Position numbers and translations under genes: made by a program. A stretch of DNA of 64,000 nucleotides from Flavihumibacter solisilvae (lineage in GTDB: Bacteria; Bacteroidota; Bacteroidia; Chitinophagales; Chitinophagaceae): NCBI RefSeq assembly GCF_000814475.1, contig NZ_JSVC01000021.1, positions 1 to 64,000 of the forward strand, read 5' to 3'. Below the pieces are notes generated by a model that ran no database searches, was not told where the DNA came from, and was given only the letters and a program-made list of their open reading frames with translations. Numbering within the stretch: position 1 is the first letter of the stretch; the number at the start of each line of letters is the position of its first letter. Positions 43,374-52,348 of the stretch are shown here, one piece after another.

Positions 43374-44486
43374 TTATGTGGTCAGTGCTTTAACCCTGTC
43401 GTTTATAATTTCACGGTCATAGCAGATGCAGGTTCCCTTTACCAGGTCATCTTCCCAATTGAGGTCGAGCACTGCGTCTTTACCGGTGATCAGCTGCAGG
43501 AAATTCTGCAGGTTCTTTCCATATAATTTACTTGCGTCGGATGGCATACCTGCGGAAAGATTGGAGTTACCGATAATAGTGACACCATCATGCACCAGTA
43601 CTTCATTGTCTTTGGTAAGACTGGTATTCCCACCGGTTGAGGCAGCCAGGTCAACAATCACTGACCCGGGACGCATGCTGTTGACCATAGCGTTGGTGAT
43701 CAGTTTCGGTGCGGGCTTACCTGGAATTTGTGCAGTTGTAATAACAATATCCGCACGTGTTATACTTTCGGCTATCCGCTGCTGCTGCTTTGCCTGGAAA
43801 GCAGCATCCTGTTCAACTGCGTAGCCTCCCGCTGAAGATGCATCGGCCGCACCTTCCACTTCTATGAATTTTGCTCCAAGGCTCATCACTTCTTCTTTAA
43901 CTGCAGGACGTGTATCAAATACTTCTACAACAGCACCGAGTCGTCGTGCTGTAGCAATAGCCTGCAGTCCCGCTACCCCTGCACCAAGAATCAGGAATTT
44001 TGCCGGAGCTATACTACCGGCGGCGGTCATAAACATAGGCAGGTAACGGGAATAGGTATTCGCAGCCAGCAATACTGCTTTGTAACCGGCAATATTGGCC
44101 TGCGAACTCAGCACGTCCATACTCTGTGCGCGGGTAGTCCTCGGAAGCATGTCCATACTGAAGACTGTTAATCCTGCAGCGGCCCATTCCTGGATAAGAC
44201 GGAACTGGTAAAGTGGTTGAAAAATGCCGATAAGTACTGTACCGGGTGTCAGTGATCCTCCTGCTGGTGCGTGCATGGCAAGAATTACCTTGGCTTTGAG
44301 CACCTGGTCACGGTCCATCAACGATGCCCCCGCCTGCCGGTATTGTTCATCAGTTGAAAATGAAAGTGCACCAGCACCTTTTTCCACCCATAGTTCATGT
44401 CCTTTTTTGGTAAGCGCAGCAACTGCTTCCGGCAATAATGAAACGCGGGATTCAAAGGATGGCTCTTTCAATACACCAATGATCAT
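43374..44486 (-). CDS. pntAA: NAD(P) transhydrogenase subunit alpha part 1
   Basis: The 370-aa NAD(H)-binding domain I shares its fold with alanine dehydrogenase. It contains KFLILGAGVAGLQAIATARRLGAVVEVFDTRP, the Rossmann glycine motif, and a GGYA/DAAFQAKQQ mobile loop region. It is the first gene of the pntAA-pntAB-pntB operon. Length is normal for the split form. Confidence 0.94.
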   Translation of the reverse strand: MIIGVLKEPSFESRVSLLPEAVAALTKKGHELWVEKGAGALSFSTDEQYRQAGASLMDRDQVLKAKVILAMHAPAGGSLTPGTVLIGIFQPLYQFRLIQEWAAAGLTVFSMDMLPRTTRAQSMDVLSSQANIAGYKAVLLAANTYSRYLPMFMTAAGSIAPAKFLILGAGVAGLQAIATARRLGAVVEVFDTRPAVKEEVMSLGAKFIEVEGAADASSAGGYAVEQDAAFQAKQQQRIAESITRADIVITTAQIPGKPAPKLITNAMVNSMRPGSVIVDLAASTGGNTSLTKDNEVLVHDGVTIIGNSNLSAGMPSDASKLYGKNLQNFLQLITGKDAVLDLNWEDDLVKGTCICYDREIINDRVKALTT

Positions 44487-44556
44487 TTGAATGGTATTGA
44501 TTCAGGAACAATTTAAGTGATATTGCGGATAGTAGAACACGTGAGAGAAGTAATTA

Positions 44557-45366
44557 TCAGTAGCGGATCGTGAAATGCTGTCGCACTTTGAATTCGGGCC
44601 GAAAAAAAACGTAGCCAAGGAAAAACAGGTCAATGGTACAGGTTACCGAAGGATGATTTTTGATCTCCTCCCATGCCTTTTCCATTTCACCGCTCCAATG
44701 AATATCATCCAGGATGATAACACTGTCAGCATGAGTTTTCGTTACCAGTTGATTGAAATAGCGGATTGTGGGCTCATACCGGTGATTGCCGTCGACATAT
44801 GCCAGGTCAAAACCCGGAAGTTTGTTGAGCAACCGGGGCAATGCCGAATCAAAGTCTGCAGCCAGGGTCTCGATATTCTGCAGTCCGAGCGTTGCGAAAT
44901 TTTTCGCAGCTTGTGCTGCTATTGCCGGCGACCCTTCTATACTGTACACTTTGGCACCGGAATTCGCTGATGCCAGGTAGGCTGTGGAAATTCCAAGTGA
45001 TGTTCCCAGTTCTATTATTACCGCGGGATGAAAATAATTGACGGTACGAAAAAGCAACTGCCCGAGTTTAGCTCCCTTTGCCGCGTGTGCAGCGATATGA
45101 GAAAGTTTCCTGCTGGCTCCGTTATCCCGGCCGGACCCCGCCCCCAGGTCTGTTACAGGTATGGCAGTTTGATCATGCAGCAATGTTTGCCTCAGTGACT
45201 CAACCCTGTCGAATGCATAGTATTTCCGTTTATCGTTCAGCAAATCACGGATGAAAGCATATACGAATGGAGAATGAATACCATGACCTTTACCATTTCC
45301 CGCGGTCAGGATATAGGAGAGGTAGCGGACGAGGAGTCCGATAGAATTGTAGGGTCGACTATCCAT
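44557..45366 (-). CDS. Class I SAM-dependent methyltransferase
   Basis: The 269-aa product has an N-terminal HGIHSPFVYAFIRDLLNDKRKYYAFD segment. A Rossmann methyltransferase core (about 100-230) follows, with VIIELGTSLGISTAYLA, an acidic motif, and FDLAYVDGNHRYEPTIRYFNQL. This resembles Bacteroidota O-methyltransferase-like proteins of unknown substrate. It starts eight bases after folA, so it is probably the last gene of a thyA-folA-methyltransferase operon. Confidence 0.85.
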   Translation of the reverse strand: MDSRPYNSIGLLVRYLSYILTAGNGKGHGIHSPFVYAFIRDLLNDKRKYYAFDRVESLRQTLLHDQTAIPVTDLGAGSGRDNGASRKLSHIAAHAAKGAKLGQLLFRTVNYFHPAVIIELGTSLGISTAYLASANSGAKVYSIEGSPAIAAQAAKNFATLGLQNIETLAADFDSALPRLLNKLPGFDLAYVDGNHRYEPTIRYFNQLVTKTHADSVIILDDIHWSGEMEKAWEEIKNHPSVTCTIDLFFLGYVFFRPEFKVRQHFTIRY

Positions 45367-45374
45367 GGTAAAAC

Positions 45375-45893
45375 TCAGGTTCGGTCCGGCCCTCCTGCAA
45401 CCCGGTCCCAGATTTCAAAACTATATGCGTACTGGTGTTTTTCGTCAGGCTCAAAATCAAGCCGGGAATGCAGTTTCCATTCACTCTCCGGCAGCACAGG
45501 AAAGAATGCATCACCGTCGAGGGTGGCATGAACGCGTGTCAGGTAAACGCGGTCGGTCCGGGAAAGTGATTGTTTGAAGATTTCGCCTCCTCCAATGATA
45601 TAAACTGATTTTGCATCAGTGGAGAATGCTTCTTTTAACGCCGCATCGATCGAATGGGTAACTTTTACGCCATCAGCTTTCCAGCCGGGGTTTGAAGTAA
45701 TGACGATGTTGGTTCTGCCCGCCAATGGTTTGCCGAGGCTTTCATATGTTTTCCTTCCCATGATAACAGGCATTCCCCAGGTGGTGTTCTTGAAGAATTT
45801 CATGTCATTCGGAAGATTCCATACAAGCTGGTTATCTTTTCCTATGACCTGGTTATCGCTTGCGGCTACAACAATATTTATCTGTGGAGTCAT
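45375..45893 (-). CDS. folA: Dihydrofolate reductase
   Basis: The 172-aa enzyme reduces dihydrofolate to tetrahydrofolate with NADPH. It shows the active-site segments GKDNQLVWNLPNDMKFFKNTT (acidic residue at the LPND Asp), VIMGRKTYESLG and VYIIGGGEIFKQSL. It follows thyA by 26 bp, the common pairing because thymidylate synthesis generates dihydrofolate. Confidence 0.95.
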   Translation of the reverse strand: MTPQINIVVAASDNQVIGKDNQLVWNLPNDMKFFKNTTWGMPVIMGRKTYESLGKPLAGRTNIVITSNPGWKADGVKVTHSIDAALKEAFSTDAKSVYIIGGGEIFKQSLSRTDRVYLTRVHATLDGDAFFPVLPESEWKLHSRLDFEPDEKHQYAYSFEIWDRVAGGPDRT

Positions 45894-45919
45894 TGGCTAA
45901 AAATGAATTTACATGAATA

Positions 45920-46714
45920 TCAGACTGCAACAGGTGCTTTAATAGCAGGGTGGCTCTGATAGTTCTCCAGGGTAAAATCATCGAACCGGAACGAAAAGAG
46001 ATCTTTTACGTCAGGATTAATTTTCATTTCCGGAAGCTGGAAAGGAGTTCTTCCGAGTTGCAGTTTAACCTGTTCGAGATGGTTGCTGTAAATATGCACA
46101 TCACCGAAAGTGTGAATGAATTCACCTGGTTGCAGCCCTGTAACCTGCGCCATCATCAGGGTCAGCAAAGCATAAGAGGCAATATTGAAAGGTACTCCCA
46201 GGAATACGTCTGCCGAGCGTTGGTAGAGCTGGCAACTGAGTTTCCCGTTTGCAACATAAAACTGGAAGATGGTGTGACAAGGCATCAGCGCCATATCCGG
46301 AAGATCGGCAACATTCCAGGCACTTACTATCATGCGCCTGCTATCGGGATTATTTTTCAGCTGGCTGACAATATCGGTGATCTGATCGATGGTTCTGCCA
46401 TCCCTTGTTTCCCAGCTGCGCCATTGTTTTCCGTAAACCGGCCCCAGGTTGCCCTGTTCATCAGCCCACTCGTCCCAGATTGAGACGCCATTCTCTTTCA
46501 GGTATGCGATATTGGTTGAACCTTTCAAAAACCAAAGCAATTCATGGATGATGCTTTTCAGGTGCACCTTTTTTGTTGTAACCAGAGGAAACCCTTTCTG
46601 CAGATCAAACCTCATCTGGTAGCCAAAACAACTGATGGTGCCGGTGCCGGTTCGATCTGACTTCTCTGTGCCGTTGTCCAGGATATATTGCAATAATTGC
46701 TGATACTGTTGCAT
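45920..46714 (-). CDS. thyA: Thymidylate synthase
   Basis: The 264-aa product is the same length as the E. coli enzyme. It makes dTMP from dUMP and methylene-tetrahydrofolate. The catalytic Cys lies in [12 protein letters not shown], the folate and dUMP binding text in [22 protein letters not shown] is present, and [11 protein letters not shown] is near the start. It heads the operon with folA and is divergent from the GAF-domain reductase gene. Confidence 0.96.
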   Translation of the reverse strand: MQQYQQLLQYILDNGTEKSDRTGTGTISCFGYQMRFDLQKGFPLVTTKKVHLKSIIHELLWFLKGSTNIAYLKENGVSIWDEWADEQGNLGPVYGKQWRSWETRDGRTIDQITDIVSQLKNNPDSRRMIVSAWNVADLPDMALMPCHTIFQFYVANGKLSCQLYQRSADVFLGVPFNIASYALLTLMMAQVTGLQPGEFIHTFGDVHIYSNHLEQVKLQLGRTPFQLPEMKINPDVKDLFSFRFDDFTLENYQSHPAIKAPVAV

Positions 46715-46829
46715 GCACGCAAGTTAAGGAAAGGCTGCCTGACAGCATTTTATCAGGTGATAATACCTAAAGGCCTGTTATTAATTTGTGGATAGATTGC
46801 CCTGTTACCTGGTGCAAAAGCAAAGCAGC

Positions 46830-46837
46830 TATCTTTG
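46830..46837 (+). promoter_or_regulatory. Putative -7 promoter element of the GAF-domain reductase gene
   Basis: TATCTTTG is an exact TAnnTTTG match four bases before the ATG at 46842. The transcript would start at or near the start codon. Confidence 0.5.
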
Positions 46838-46841
46838 GGGG

Positions 46842-47312
46842 ATGGCAGAAGATTTACAGATTATAAAGGGAACCAAAGAAGAACAATACCAGTCGGTAAT
46901 TCCCCAGATCCGGGCCCTCGTGGACGGAGAGCCCGACCTGGTCGCGAACCTGGCGAATATTTCGGCTGCGCTGAAAGAACAATTCGGTTGGTTTTGGATA
47001 GGCTTTTACCTGGTGAAGGACAACGAACTGGTGCTGGGTCCCTTCCAGGGCCCTGTAGCCTGCACACGCATCCGCAAAGGCCGCGGCGTTTGCGGTACAA
47101 GCTGGGCACAGGAAAAAACCATCATCGTTCCCGACGTGGAAAAATTCCCCGGTCATATTGCATGCAGCAGTCTTTCCAGGTCGGAAATCGTCGTTCCATT
47201 CTTCAGGAACGGACAGGTTGCCGGCGTGCTGGATGTTGACAGCTCAGAACTCGACCAGTTCGATGAAACCGATAAATTATTCCTTGAGCAGATCGTTCAG
47301 CTGATTGCTTAA
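46842..47312 (+). CDS. msrC: GAF-domain free methionine-(R)-sulfoxide reductase
   Basis: The product is about 156 aa and consists of a single GAF domain. Three cysteines, C74, C84 (RGVCGTSW) and C108 (HIACSS), have the spacing 10 and 24. This equals that of the catalytic C84, C94 and C118 of E. coli YebR/MsrC. It repairs free methionine sulfoxide. ATG 46842 was chosen over an upstream frame start because the promoter element sits between them. The 3' end overlaps the convergent coiled-coil gene by four bases. Confidence 0.9.
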   Translation: MAEDLQIIKGTKEEQYQSVIPQIRALVDGEPDLVANLANISAALKEQFGWFWIGFYLVKDNELVLGPFQGPVACTRIRKGRGVCGTSWAQEKTIIVPDVEKFPGHIACSSLSRSEIVVPFFRNGQVAGVLDVDSSELDQFDETDKLFLEQIVQLIA

Positions 47313-48199
47313 ATAGCTGTAAGGGTTACCACTGGCTCATTTTTTTCATGGAACTCCTCGTTGACTTCACCGGAAGCCTGTTGTAAAATGTTCCGGAGCA
47401 CATCATTCTTTTTCTGCAACTGGTGGTTTGCCGCTGTAAGTTGTTGTTCGAGGTCGCGAAGAGCCGCAATATTCTGTTCACGGATGGACTGGAGTTGCTG
47501 CTCCGCTTCGTGGTAATTGCGGATGCGGATATTCAGTTGCTGTTGCAGGAAGTCGACCTGCGCCTGTTTTTCGTTAAGCAGGTCCTGAAGGCATTTTTCT
47601 TCTGTTGTCATATGGTTTTCTATAGTTGGTGTTGGTGGAAGCGTCTGTCTGACCGCAGGTATCTCTACAGATTCGAGATCAGTTATGCGGTGCTGTAAGT
47701 CATTTATGATGATCTCCATTTCATTTAGTTCCGCTTCCTTTTCATCAATCTCCTGCTGCAACTTTTCCGCTACTACATTGTGGTTGTCCTTCATCTGCTG
47801 TTGGTTCATTTTCTCTTCCCTTAACTGGTTATAGCGGATCAGTGTTTTTTCATTGCTCATCATTGCCACCTCGTACTCATACTGCAGTTTCTTATAACGT
47901 TCCTGGAGTGCTTCATATAAATGGTGCTGTGCATGCAACTTTTGCGTGCATTGGTAAAGCATAGCCGAACCATTGTCCGCCCGCACCGGCCCATTCATTT
48001 TTAATACCGTGGACTCGCCGGGTGGTTCAATCCAAAATACCGGCTCCATGGTTTCTGATTCAAATGCCGCCAGTTTCTTTTTGCGGTAATGCAACCAGGC
48101 AACAACAGAAAGTGTGATCACAATTATGGGCAGGCTGATAAGGCCGGCGATTTGCAGGAAGCGTCCGACCTCGTAGGTCGAAACCGAAAGCAGCAGCAT
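47309..48199 (-). CDS. Membrane-anchored coiled-coil protein of unknown function
   Basis: The 296-aa product has one N-terminal helix (about 15-37) and a short basic stretch (HYRKKK). A linker of 35 residues precedes long Gln/Glu-rich heptads from about 80 to 275, broken by a Pro-containing loop near 180 (VRQTLPPTPT). No family is recognised. The layout suggests a rod projecting from the inner membrane into the cytoplasm. The 3' end overlaps the reductase gene by four bases. Confidence 0.75.
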   Translation of the reverse strand: MLLLSVSTYEVGRFLQIAGLISLPIIVITLSVVAWLHYRKKKLAAFESETMEPVFWIEPPGESTVLKMNGPVRADNGSAMLYQCTQKLHAQHHLYEALQERYKKLQYEYEVAMMSNEKTLIRYNQLREEKMNQQQMKDNHNVVAEKLQQEIDEKEAELNEMEIIINDLQHRITDLESVEIPAVRQTLPPTPTIENHMTTEEKCLQDLLNEKQAQVDFLQQQLNIRIRNYHEAEQQLQSIREQNIAALRDLEQQLTAANHQLQKKNDVLRNILQQASGEVNEEFHEKNEPVVTLTAI

Positions 48200-48315
48200 A
48201 AGAGACAGTTTAAAGTAAAACTCAGATCATTCCAGACAAATTGAGAGGAATTACGAAACCATTCATTTCAACTACGGATCAGGGATAATGGTGTACGTTG
48301 GAGTAACGGGGACAC

Positions 48316-48334
48316 TATTGGTAAAATACCAATA
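48316..48334. other. Perfect inverted repeat, possible operator or RNA hairpin
   Basis: TATTGGTA (48316-48323) and TACCAATA (48327-48334) form a perfect 8-bp dyad around AAA. It lies in the 189-bp gap between two minus-strand genes (proline dehydrogenase upstream, coiled-coil gene downstream). There is no T-tract, so a regulator site is as likely as a hairpin. Confidence 0.4.
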
Positions 48335-48388
48335 ATGATACCAGAATTAAACTGATGGGGAAAACTTACAGGCCGGATGTTTGAAGAC

Positions 48389-49597
48389 TCAGGCGGACTT
48401 CCTTCTTTGCAGTTCTTTTTTAATAAGTCCGAGTTCCCGGCCGGTCTGACCAGCAACAGAACTGTTTTCCTGTGCCCTGCGCATGAGATAGGGAACCACG
48501 TCGCCAATCGGGCCGAAAGGAAGATATTTACTAACGGGGCAGCCTGCCTTGGCAAGATTAAAAGTGATGTTATCGCTCATGCCATACAGTTGGGAAAAAT
48601 GAATATGATCGTGGTTGAGCGGCAGTCCTTTTTTCTGAAGCAGCTTTGTCGCATACAGGTTACTATGCTCATTATGCGAAGCCACGATCAGGGCTATCCG
48701 ATCGAGATGTTCAATGGAGAATTCAACCCCTAGGTTATAATCCCGGTCCGTAGCTTCTTTGTTCGGCTGAATGGGTGAAGGATAGTTCTGCTCTTCGGCA
48801 CGCTTTCTCTCCTTTTCCATGTAAGCGCCGCGAACCAGTTTGGCTCCAAGGAGGAAGCCCTGCTGTTCAGCTGCGTGGTAGCTGTCTTTCAGGAATTGCA
48901 ACCGGTCGTGGCGATAAAGCTGGATCGTATTGTAAACAACGGCTTTGCCCTGGTTGTAGGCCTGCATCATTTGCATGGTCAGGGCATCTACGGGGTCCTG
49001 GATCCAGCTTTCTTCTGCGTCGATCAGTACGCCCACATTTGCTGCCGCGGCGGTTTTGCAGATCAGGTGCATCCGTTCGATCACCCTGTCCCACTCTTTC
49101 AGTTCTTCCGCGCTCAATACTTCTGTATGAACCTTACCTTCAAACCCGCTTTTAGCCTGGGCTGCATTATCGAGCTTTTCCAGCAGCCCGAAACGGGCGA
49201 GACCGGTAACCTTAATGCTCATGAAGGGAATATTGGGCTGAGTAGCGGCATATTTTATTACCCGGATGAACTCCTCGCAGGCATGATCAAGGCCTTCTTC
49301 GCCATAATCACCACCCTCTACACCATAATCAAGGATCACCTGTACATGAAAATTGCCCAGCTTTTTGGCAACTGCTGCGGTTTCTTCCAGCGTTTCGCCG
49401 CCGACGAACTGTTCAAAGATTGTGTTCCTGATCATACCCTTGACCGGTAGTCCAGAACGGATCGCCCATGGCGTAATCCTGGTTCCCAGTTTTACCAGCG
49501 CCTGGTAACCCATTGTACTGAAAAGGAGTTTTGCTTTGCGCAGGGAACTATCGGATTTATAGGCAAAAGCATTTTCGGTATTGTCAAAGGAGATCAT
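48389..49597 (-). CDS. Proline dehydrogenase family protein
   Basis: The product is about 402 aa. It is a monofunctional PRODH with a TIM-barrel domain: VQVILDYGVEGGDYGEEGLDHA near the start, GVLIDAEESW, then LGAKLVRGAYMEKERKRA and HFSQLYGMSDNITFNLA near the C terminus. It oxidises proline to pyrroline-5-carboxylate with FAD and passes electrons to the respiratory chain. ATG 49597 begins the family text; the frame opens five codons earlier. No P5C dehydrogenase is adjacent. Confidence 0.9.
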   Translation of the reverse strand: MISFDNTENAFAYKSDSSLRKAKLLFSTMGYQALVKLGTRITPWAIRSGLPVKGMIRNTIFEQFVGGETLEETAAVAKKLGNFHVQVILDYGVEGGDYGEEGLDHACEEFIRVIKYAATQPNIPFMSIKVTGLARFGLLEKLDNAAQAKSGFEGKVHTEVLSAEELKEWDRVIERMHLICKTAAAANVGVLIDAEESWIQDPVDALTMQMMQAYNQGKAVVYNTIQLYRHDRLQFLKDSYHAAEQQGFLLGAKLVRGAYMEKERKRAEEQNYPSPIQPNKEATDRDYNLGVEFSIEHLDRIALIVASHNEHSNLYATKLLQKKGLPLNHDHIHFSQLYGMSDNITFNLAKAGCPVSKYLPFGPIGDVVPYLMRRAQENSSVAGQTGRELGLIKKELQRRKSA

Positions 49598-49768
49598 TGG
49601 CAGAGCATCCATTTCCGGGCAAATTTTGGCCGCAAAAATAATGATAAGTAAAGAGCAAACAGTAAAAAGTCACAATCACTTACCGTAACACTGATTTTGA
49701 TCAACGAATACATACCAAAGGATTTAACTATGAGGCGTCAACACGAAAATCTTACTTTCGGGCACGAT

Positions 49769-50869
49769 ATGAAAATCACTTCAATTGATATTTTCCGGTA
49801 TAGTATACCGATGCATCCTTTCACCATTGCGACCGGTACTATGGAGTTTGCGCAGAATATCTTTATCCGCATTCATACCGACGAAGGCATCACTGGTGTG
49901 GGGGAATGCTCGGCTTTTCCTATGATCGTAGGGGAAACGCAATCAACCTGTTTCGTGATGGCCCGCGATTTTGCTGCGCTTTGGAAGGGCAAGGACCCAC
50001 TAGACATTCCTGCCCGGATGCAGGAACTACACTGGTTCACCGCGGGCAATGCCACAATAAAAAGTGCGTTCGACATGGCCCTTTATGATATTGCGGCCAG
50101 GGCAGCCGGACTGCCACTCTACCGGTTTTTGGGTGGAACATCCAGGAAATCTCTGGAAACAGACCTTACAATCGGCATCGGTGAGCCGGAAGCTATGGCA
50201 TCACAGGCAGTGGAATTCAGGGAACGCGGTGTCCGGATCATAAAAATCAAACTGGGTAAAGACCCGGATGCCGACATCCGCAGGGTGAAACTGATCCGGG
50301 AAGCTGTTGGGCCGGGGATCACCCTTCGCATCGATGCCAACCAGGGATGGGACCCCGCAGGTGCCCGGAAAGCGCTTTCCGCTATGGGCGCTTTCAACAT
50401 CCAGTTTTGCGAACAACCGATGCGCACCTATAATGACCATCTCCTTCCTGATCTGAATATACAGTCTCCTGTTCCCGTAATGGCTGATGAAAGCGTGTAT
50501 AACCGGCACGATGCAACAAGGGTAATCCGGTCAAAGGGCTGCAGCTATGTAAATATCAAGTTCGCAAAAAGCGGCGGAATCCTTGAAGCTATAGCGGTAA
50601 ATGAAGTTTGTGAGCAAAATGGTATCGCCTGTATGATGGGAGGAATGCTGGAAAGCCGGGTGGCACTTACCGCTTTCGCTCATTTTGCAACTGCTTTTGA
50701 CAATATCCGCTTTTATGATATGGATACCTGCCTGCTCGGACATAAAGAGGACCCGGTGATTGACGGGGTACGATACAATGGGTTCCTGGTTGAACTCCCG
50801 GACGGGATCGGTATTGGCGCAGATGTTGACCCCGAATATCTTTCCCGGCTCGAAGCCATCCGGGTTTAA
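49769..50869 (+). CDS. Dipeptide epimerase (L-Ala-D/L-Glu type), enolase superfamily
   Basis: The 366-aa product has the catalytic acid-base lysines K159 and K161 (IIKIKLG), metal ligands D189 (RIDANQGW), E215 (CEQP) and D240 (ADES), and the second catalytic lysine K264 (VNIKFAK). Their spacing closely follows Bacillus YkfB-type L-Ala-D/L-Glu epimerase. It converts murein-derived L-Ala-D-Glu to the L,L form for recycling. The frame extends to 49697, but ATG 49769 starts the enolase-superfamily cap domain. The exact dipeptide preference is inferred. Confidence 0.88.
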   Translation: MKITSIDIFRYSIPMHPFTIATGTMEFAQNIFIRIHTDEGITGVGECSAFPMIVGETQSTCFVMARDFAALWKGKDPLDIPARMQELHWFTAGNATIKSAFDMALYDIAARAAGLPLYRFLGGTSRKSLETDLTIGIGEPEAMASQAVEFRERGVRIIKIKLGKDPDADIRRVKLIREAVGPGITLRIDANQGWDPAGARKALSAMGAFNIQFCEQPMRTYNDHLLPDLNIQSPVPVMADESVYNRHDATRVIRSKGCSYVNIKFAKSGGILEAIAVNEVCEQNGIACMMGGMLESRVALTAFAHFATAFDNIRFYDMDTCLLGHKEDPVIDGVRYNGFLVELPDGIGIGADVDPEYLSRLEAIRV

Positions 50870-50914
50870 AGCATCCGGTTTAATAACGTAGCTTGCACCT
50901 TCTAAAAATCGAAT

Positions 50915-51430
50915 ATGGAACAGCGAAAGCCTTCTGAGAGCTCAGTAATAATGACCGAACTGGTGCTTCCAAACGATACCAACCTGTTTGGCAACCTGAT
51001 GGGTGGAAGATTAATGTATTGGATGGATATTGCGGCAGCGCTTTCGGCCGGTAAACATTGTAATGCGCCGGTTGTAACCGCATCGGTTGACAATATCTCA
51101 TTTGAATCCCCCATTAAGCTGGGAAACGTTGTGCATATTGAAGCGAGAGTTACCAGGTCGTTCAATACATCTATGGAGGTACACCTGAAAGTCTGGGGAG
51201 AAGACCTGACGCACCAGTACAAATACAAGAGCAATGAGGCCTATTATACTTTTGTTGCCCTTGATCCAAATCGCAAACCACGTACGGTTCCTGCCCTTAC
51301 CCCGGAAACAGAAGACGAGCAGAAGCTTTTTGAAGGTGCTTTACGTAGAAGGCAGTTGCGCCTTATTCTGGGTGGCAAAATGAAACCGAATGATGCGACA
51401 GAACTCAAGGCATTGTTCCAGGTGCAGTAA
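50915..51430 (+). CDS. Acyl-CoA thioesterase, hotdog fold (YciA type)
   Basis: The 171-aa hotdog protein carries TELVLPNDTNLFGNLMGGRLMYWMDIAAALSAGKHC, where the Asn/Asp of NDTN and the Gly-rich helix start match YciA-like thioesterases. Later VDNISFESPIKLGNVVHIEARV is the second conserved strand pair. It hydrolyses acyl-CoA; chain length is not deducible. It has a small C-terminal extension beyond the fold. Confidence 0.88.
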   Translation: MEQRKPSESSVIMTELVLPNDTNLFGNLMGGRLMYWMDIAAALSAGKHCNAPVVTASVDNISFESPIKLGNVVHIEARVTRSFNTSMEVHLKVWGEDLTHQYKYKSNEAYYTFVALDPNRKPRTVPALTPETEDEQKLFEGALRRRQLRLILGGKMKPNDATELKALFQVQ

Positions 51431-51443
51431 GATGAGAAGGAAA

Positions 51444-51461
51444 CCCGGTTCCCGGACCGGG
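51444..51461. terminator. GC-rich hairpin between convergent genes
   Basis: CCCGGT (51444-51449) pairs with ACCGGG (51456-51461) and T residues follow shortly after. It lies in the 32-bp gap between the thioesterase gene and the convergent acyltransferase gene. Confidence 0.45.
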
Positions 51462-51462
51462 A

Positions 51463-52251
51463 TCAGCTTTTTGCACTTTCGGGTTTTGCCTGGAATGTGG
51501 CAGCAAGATGCGGCACTTTCATCATGTATTTGCGGCTCTGTTCTATAGAGTCCATCAGCTGTTCGAGGATCACTTCTGTGGGAGCATCATAATCGATATG
51601 GAGAGGTTCCTTAAAATTTACAGTCAGAAGGGAACCTTTCTTTTTAAAGCTCAGGCCGCGTTTGGTAAATGCGCGCCAGAAACCATTGATTACGACTGGT
51701 ATTACGATCGGTCGATTCTTCTTGATGATCAGTGCGGTCCCCTTTCTGCCCGGAGCAAACGGTTTGGTAGTGCCCTGTGGAAATGTTATCACCCAACTGT
51801 TGCTTAGGGCCCTTTCAATTTTTCTCGTGTCGGAAGGATCCAAACCTCGTCTCACTTCGGTGGCTCCCTGTCGCCAGGTGCGCTTTACCGTTAGTCCTCC
51901 AGCCAGTATAAAAAATTTGCTGACCCAGCTTCCTCTCATTGTCTCTTCTGCGGCAACATAGTGAACATTTGTGAACGGATTCAGCAGATAGTAAGGTATG
52001 CCGAGCCTGTTGCTTTTCCGCCATTTTACAGCACAGAAAATGTGAAGGAAAGTAATAACGTCTGCGAAGTATGTCTGGTGGTTACTGACGAACAATACAT
52101 TCTTGCGTGGAAGTTTTTCAATATGTTCAGTTCCGGTAATTCTGATCCTGTTAATAATTACCAACCCGGGATAGGAAATCACACCTACAATGGCATATAC
52201 CAGTTTTCTGACAAGCCGTATCTGCTTCAATCGATCAATCAGTTCGCGCAT
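51463..52251 (-). CDS. 1-acyl-sn-glycerol-3-phosphate acyltransferase-like protein
   Basis: The 262-aa product is a PlsC-domain acyltransferase with an N-terminal hydrophobic segment. The active-site box reads NHQTYFAD, so the His-to-Asp spacing is H-x5-D, not the canonical H-x4-D. Box III reads FPQGTTKPF in place of FPEGTRS. The rest of the PlsC layout is intact. It probably acylates a lysophospholipid or related acceptor at the inner membrane; the altered boxes make the exact substrate uncertain. Confidence 0.82.
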   Translation of the reverse strand: MRELIDRLKQIRLVRKLVYAIVGVISYPGLVIINRIRITGTEHIEKLPRKNVLFVSNHQTYFADVITFLHIFCAVKWRKSNRLGIPYYLLNPFTNVHYVAAEETMRGSWVSKFFILAGGLTVKRTWRQGATEVRRGLDPSDTRKIERALSNSWVITFPQGTTKPFAPGRKGTALIIKKNRPIVIPVVINGFWRAFTKRGLSFKKKGSLLTVNFKEPLHIDYDAPTEVILEQLMDSIEQSRKYMMKVPHLAATFQAKPESAKS

Positions 52252-52337
52252 TCAAAGGTTGTAGTTAGAGCGGAAATTCAATGCCGCAATATAGTGATTT
52301 GCCGATACATACAATGGTTTATTGGCAGGTGCGGACG

Positions 52338-52345
52338 TATATTTG
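52338..52345 (+). promoter_or_regulatory. Putative -7 promoter element of hxpB
   Basis: TATATTTG is an exact TAnnTTTG match and ends three bases before the chosen ATG at 52349, predicting a leaderless or nearly leaderless transcript. Confidence 0.5.
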
Positions 52346-52348
52346 CGC

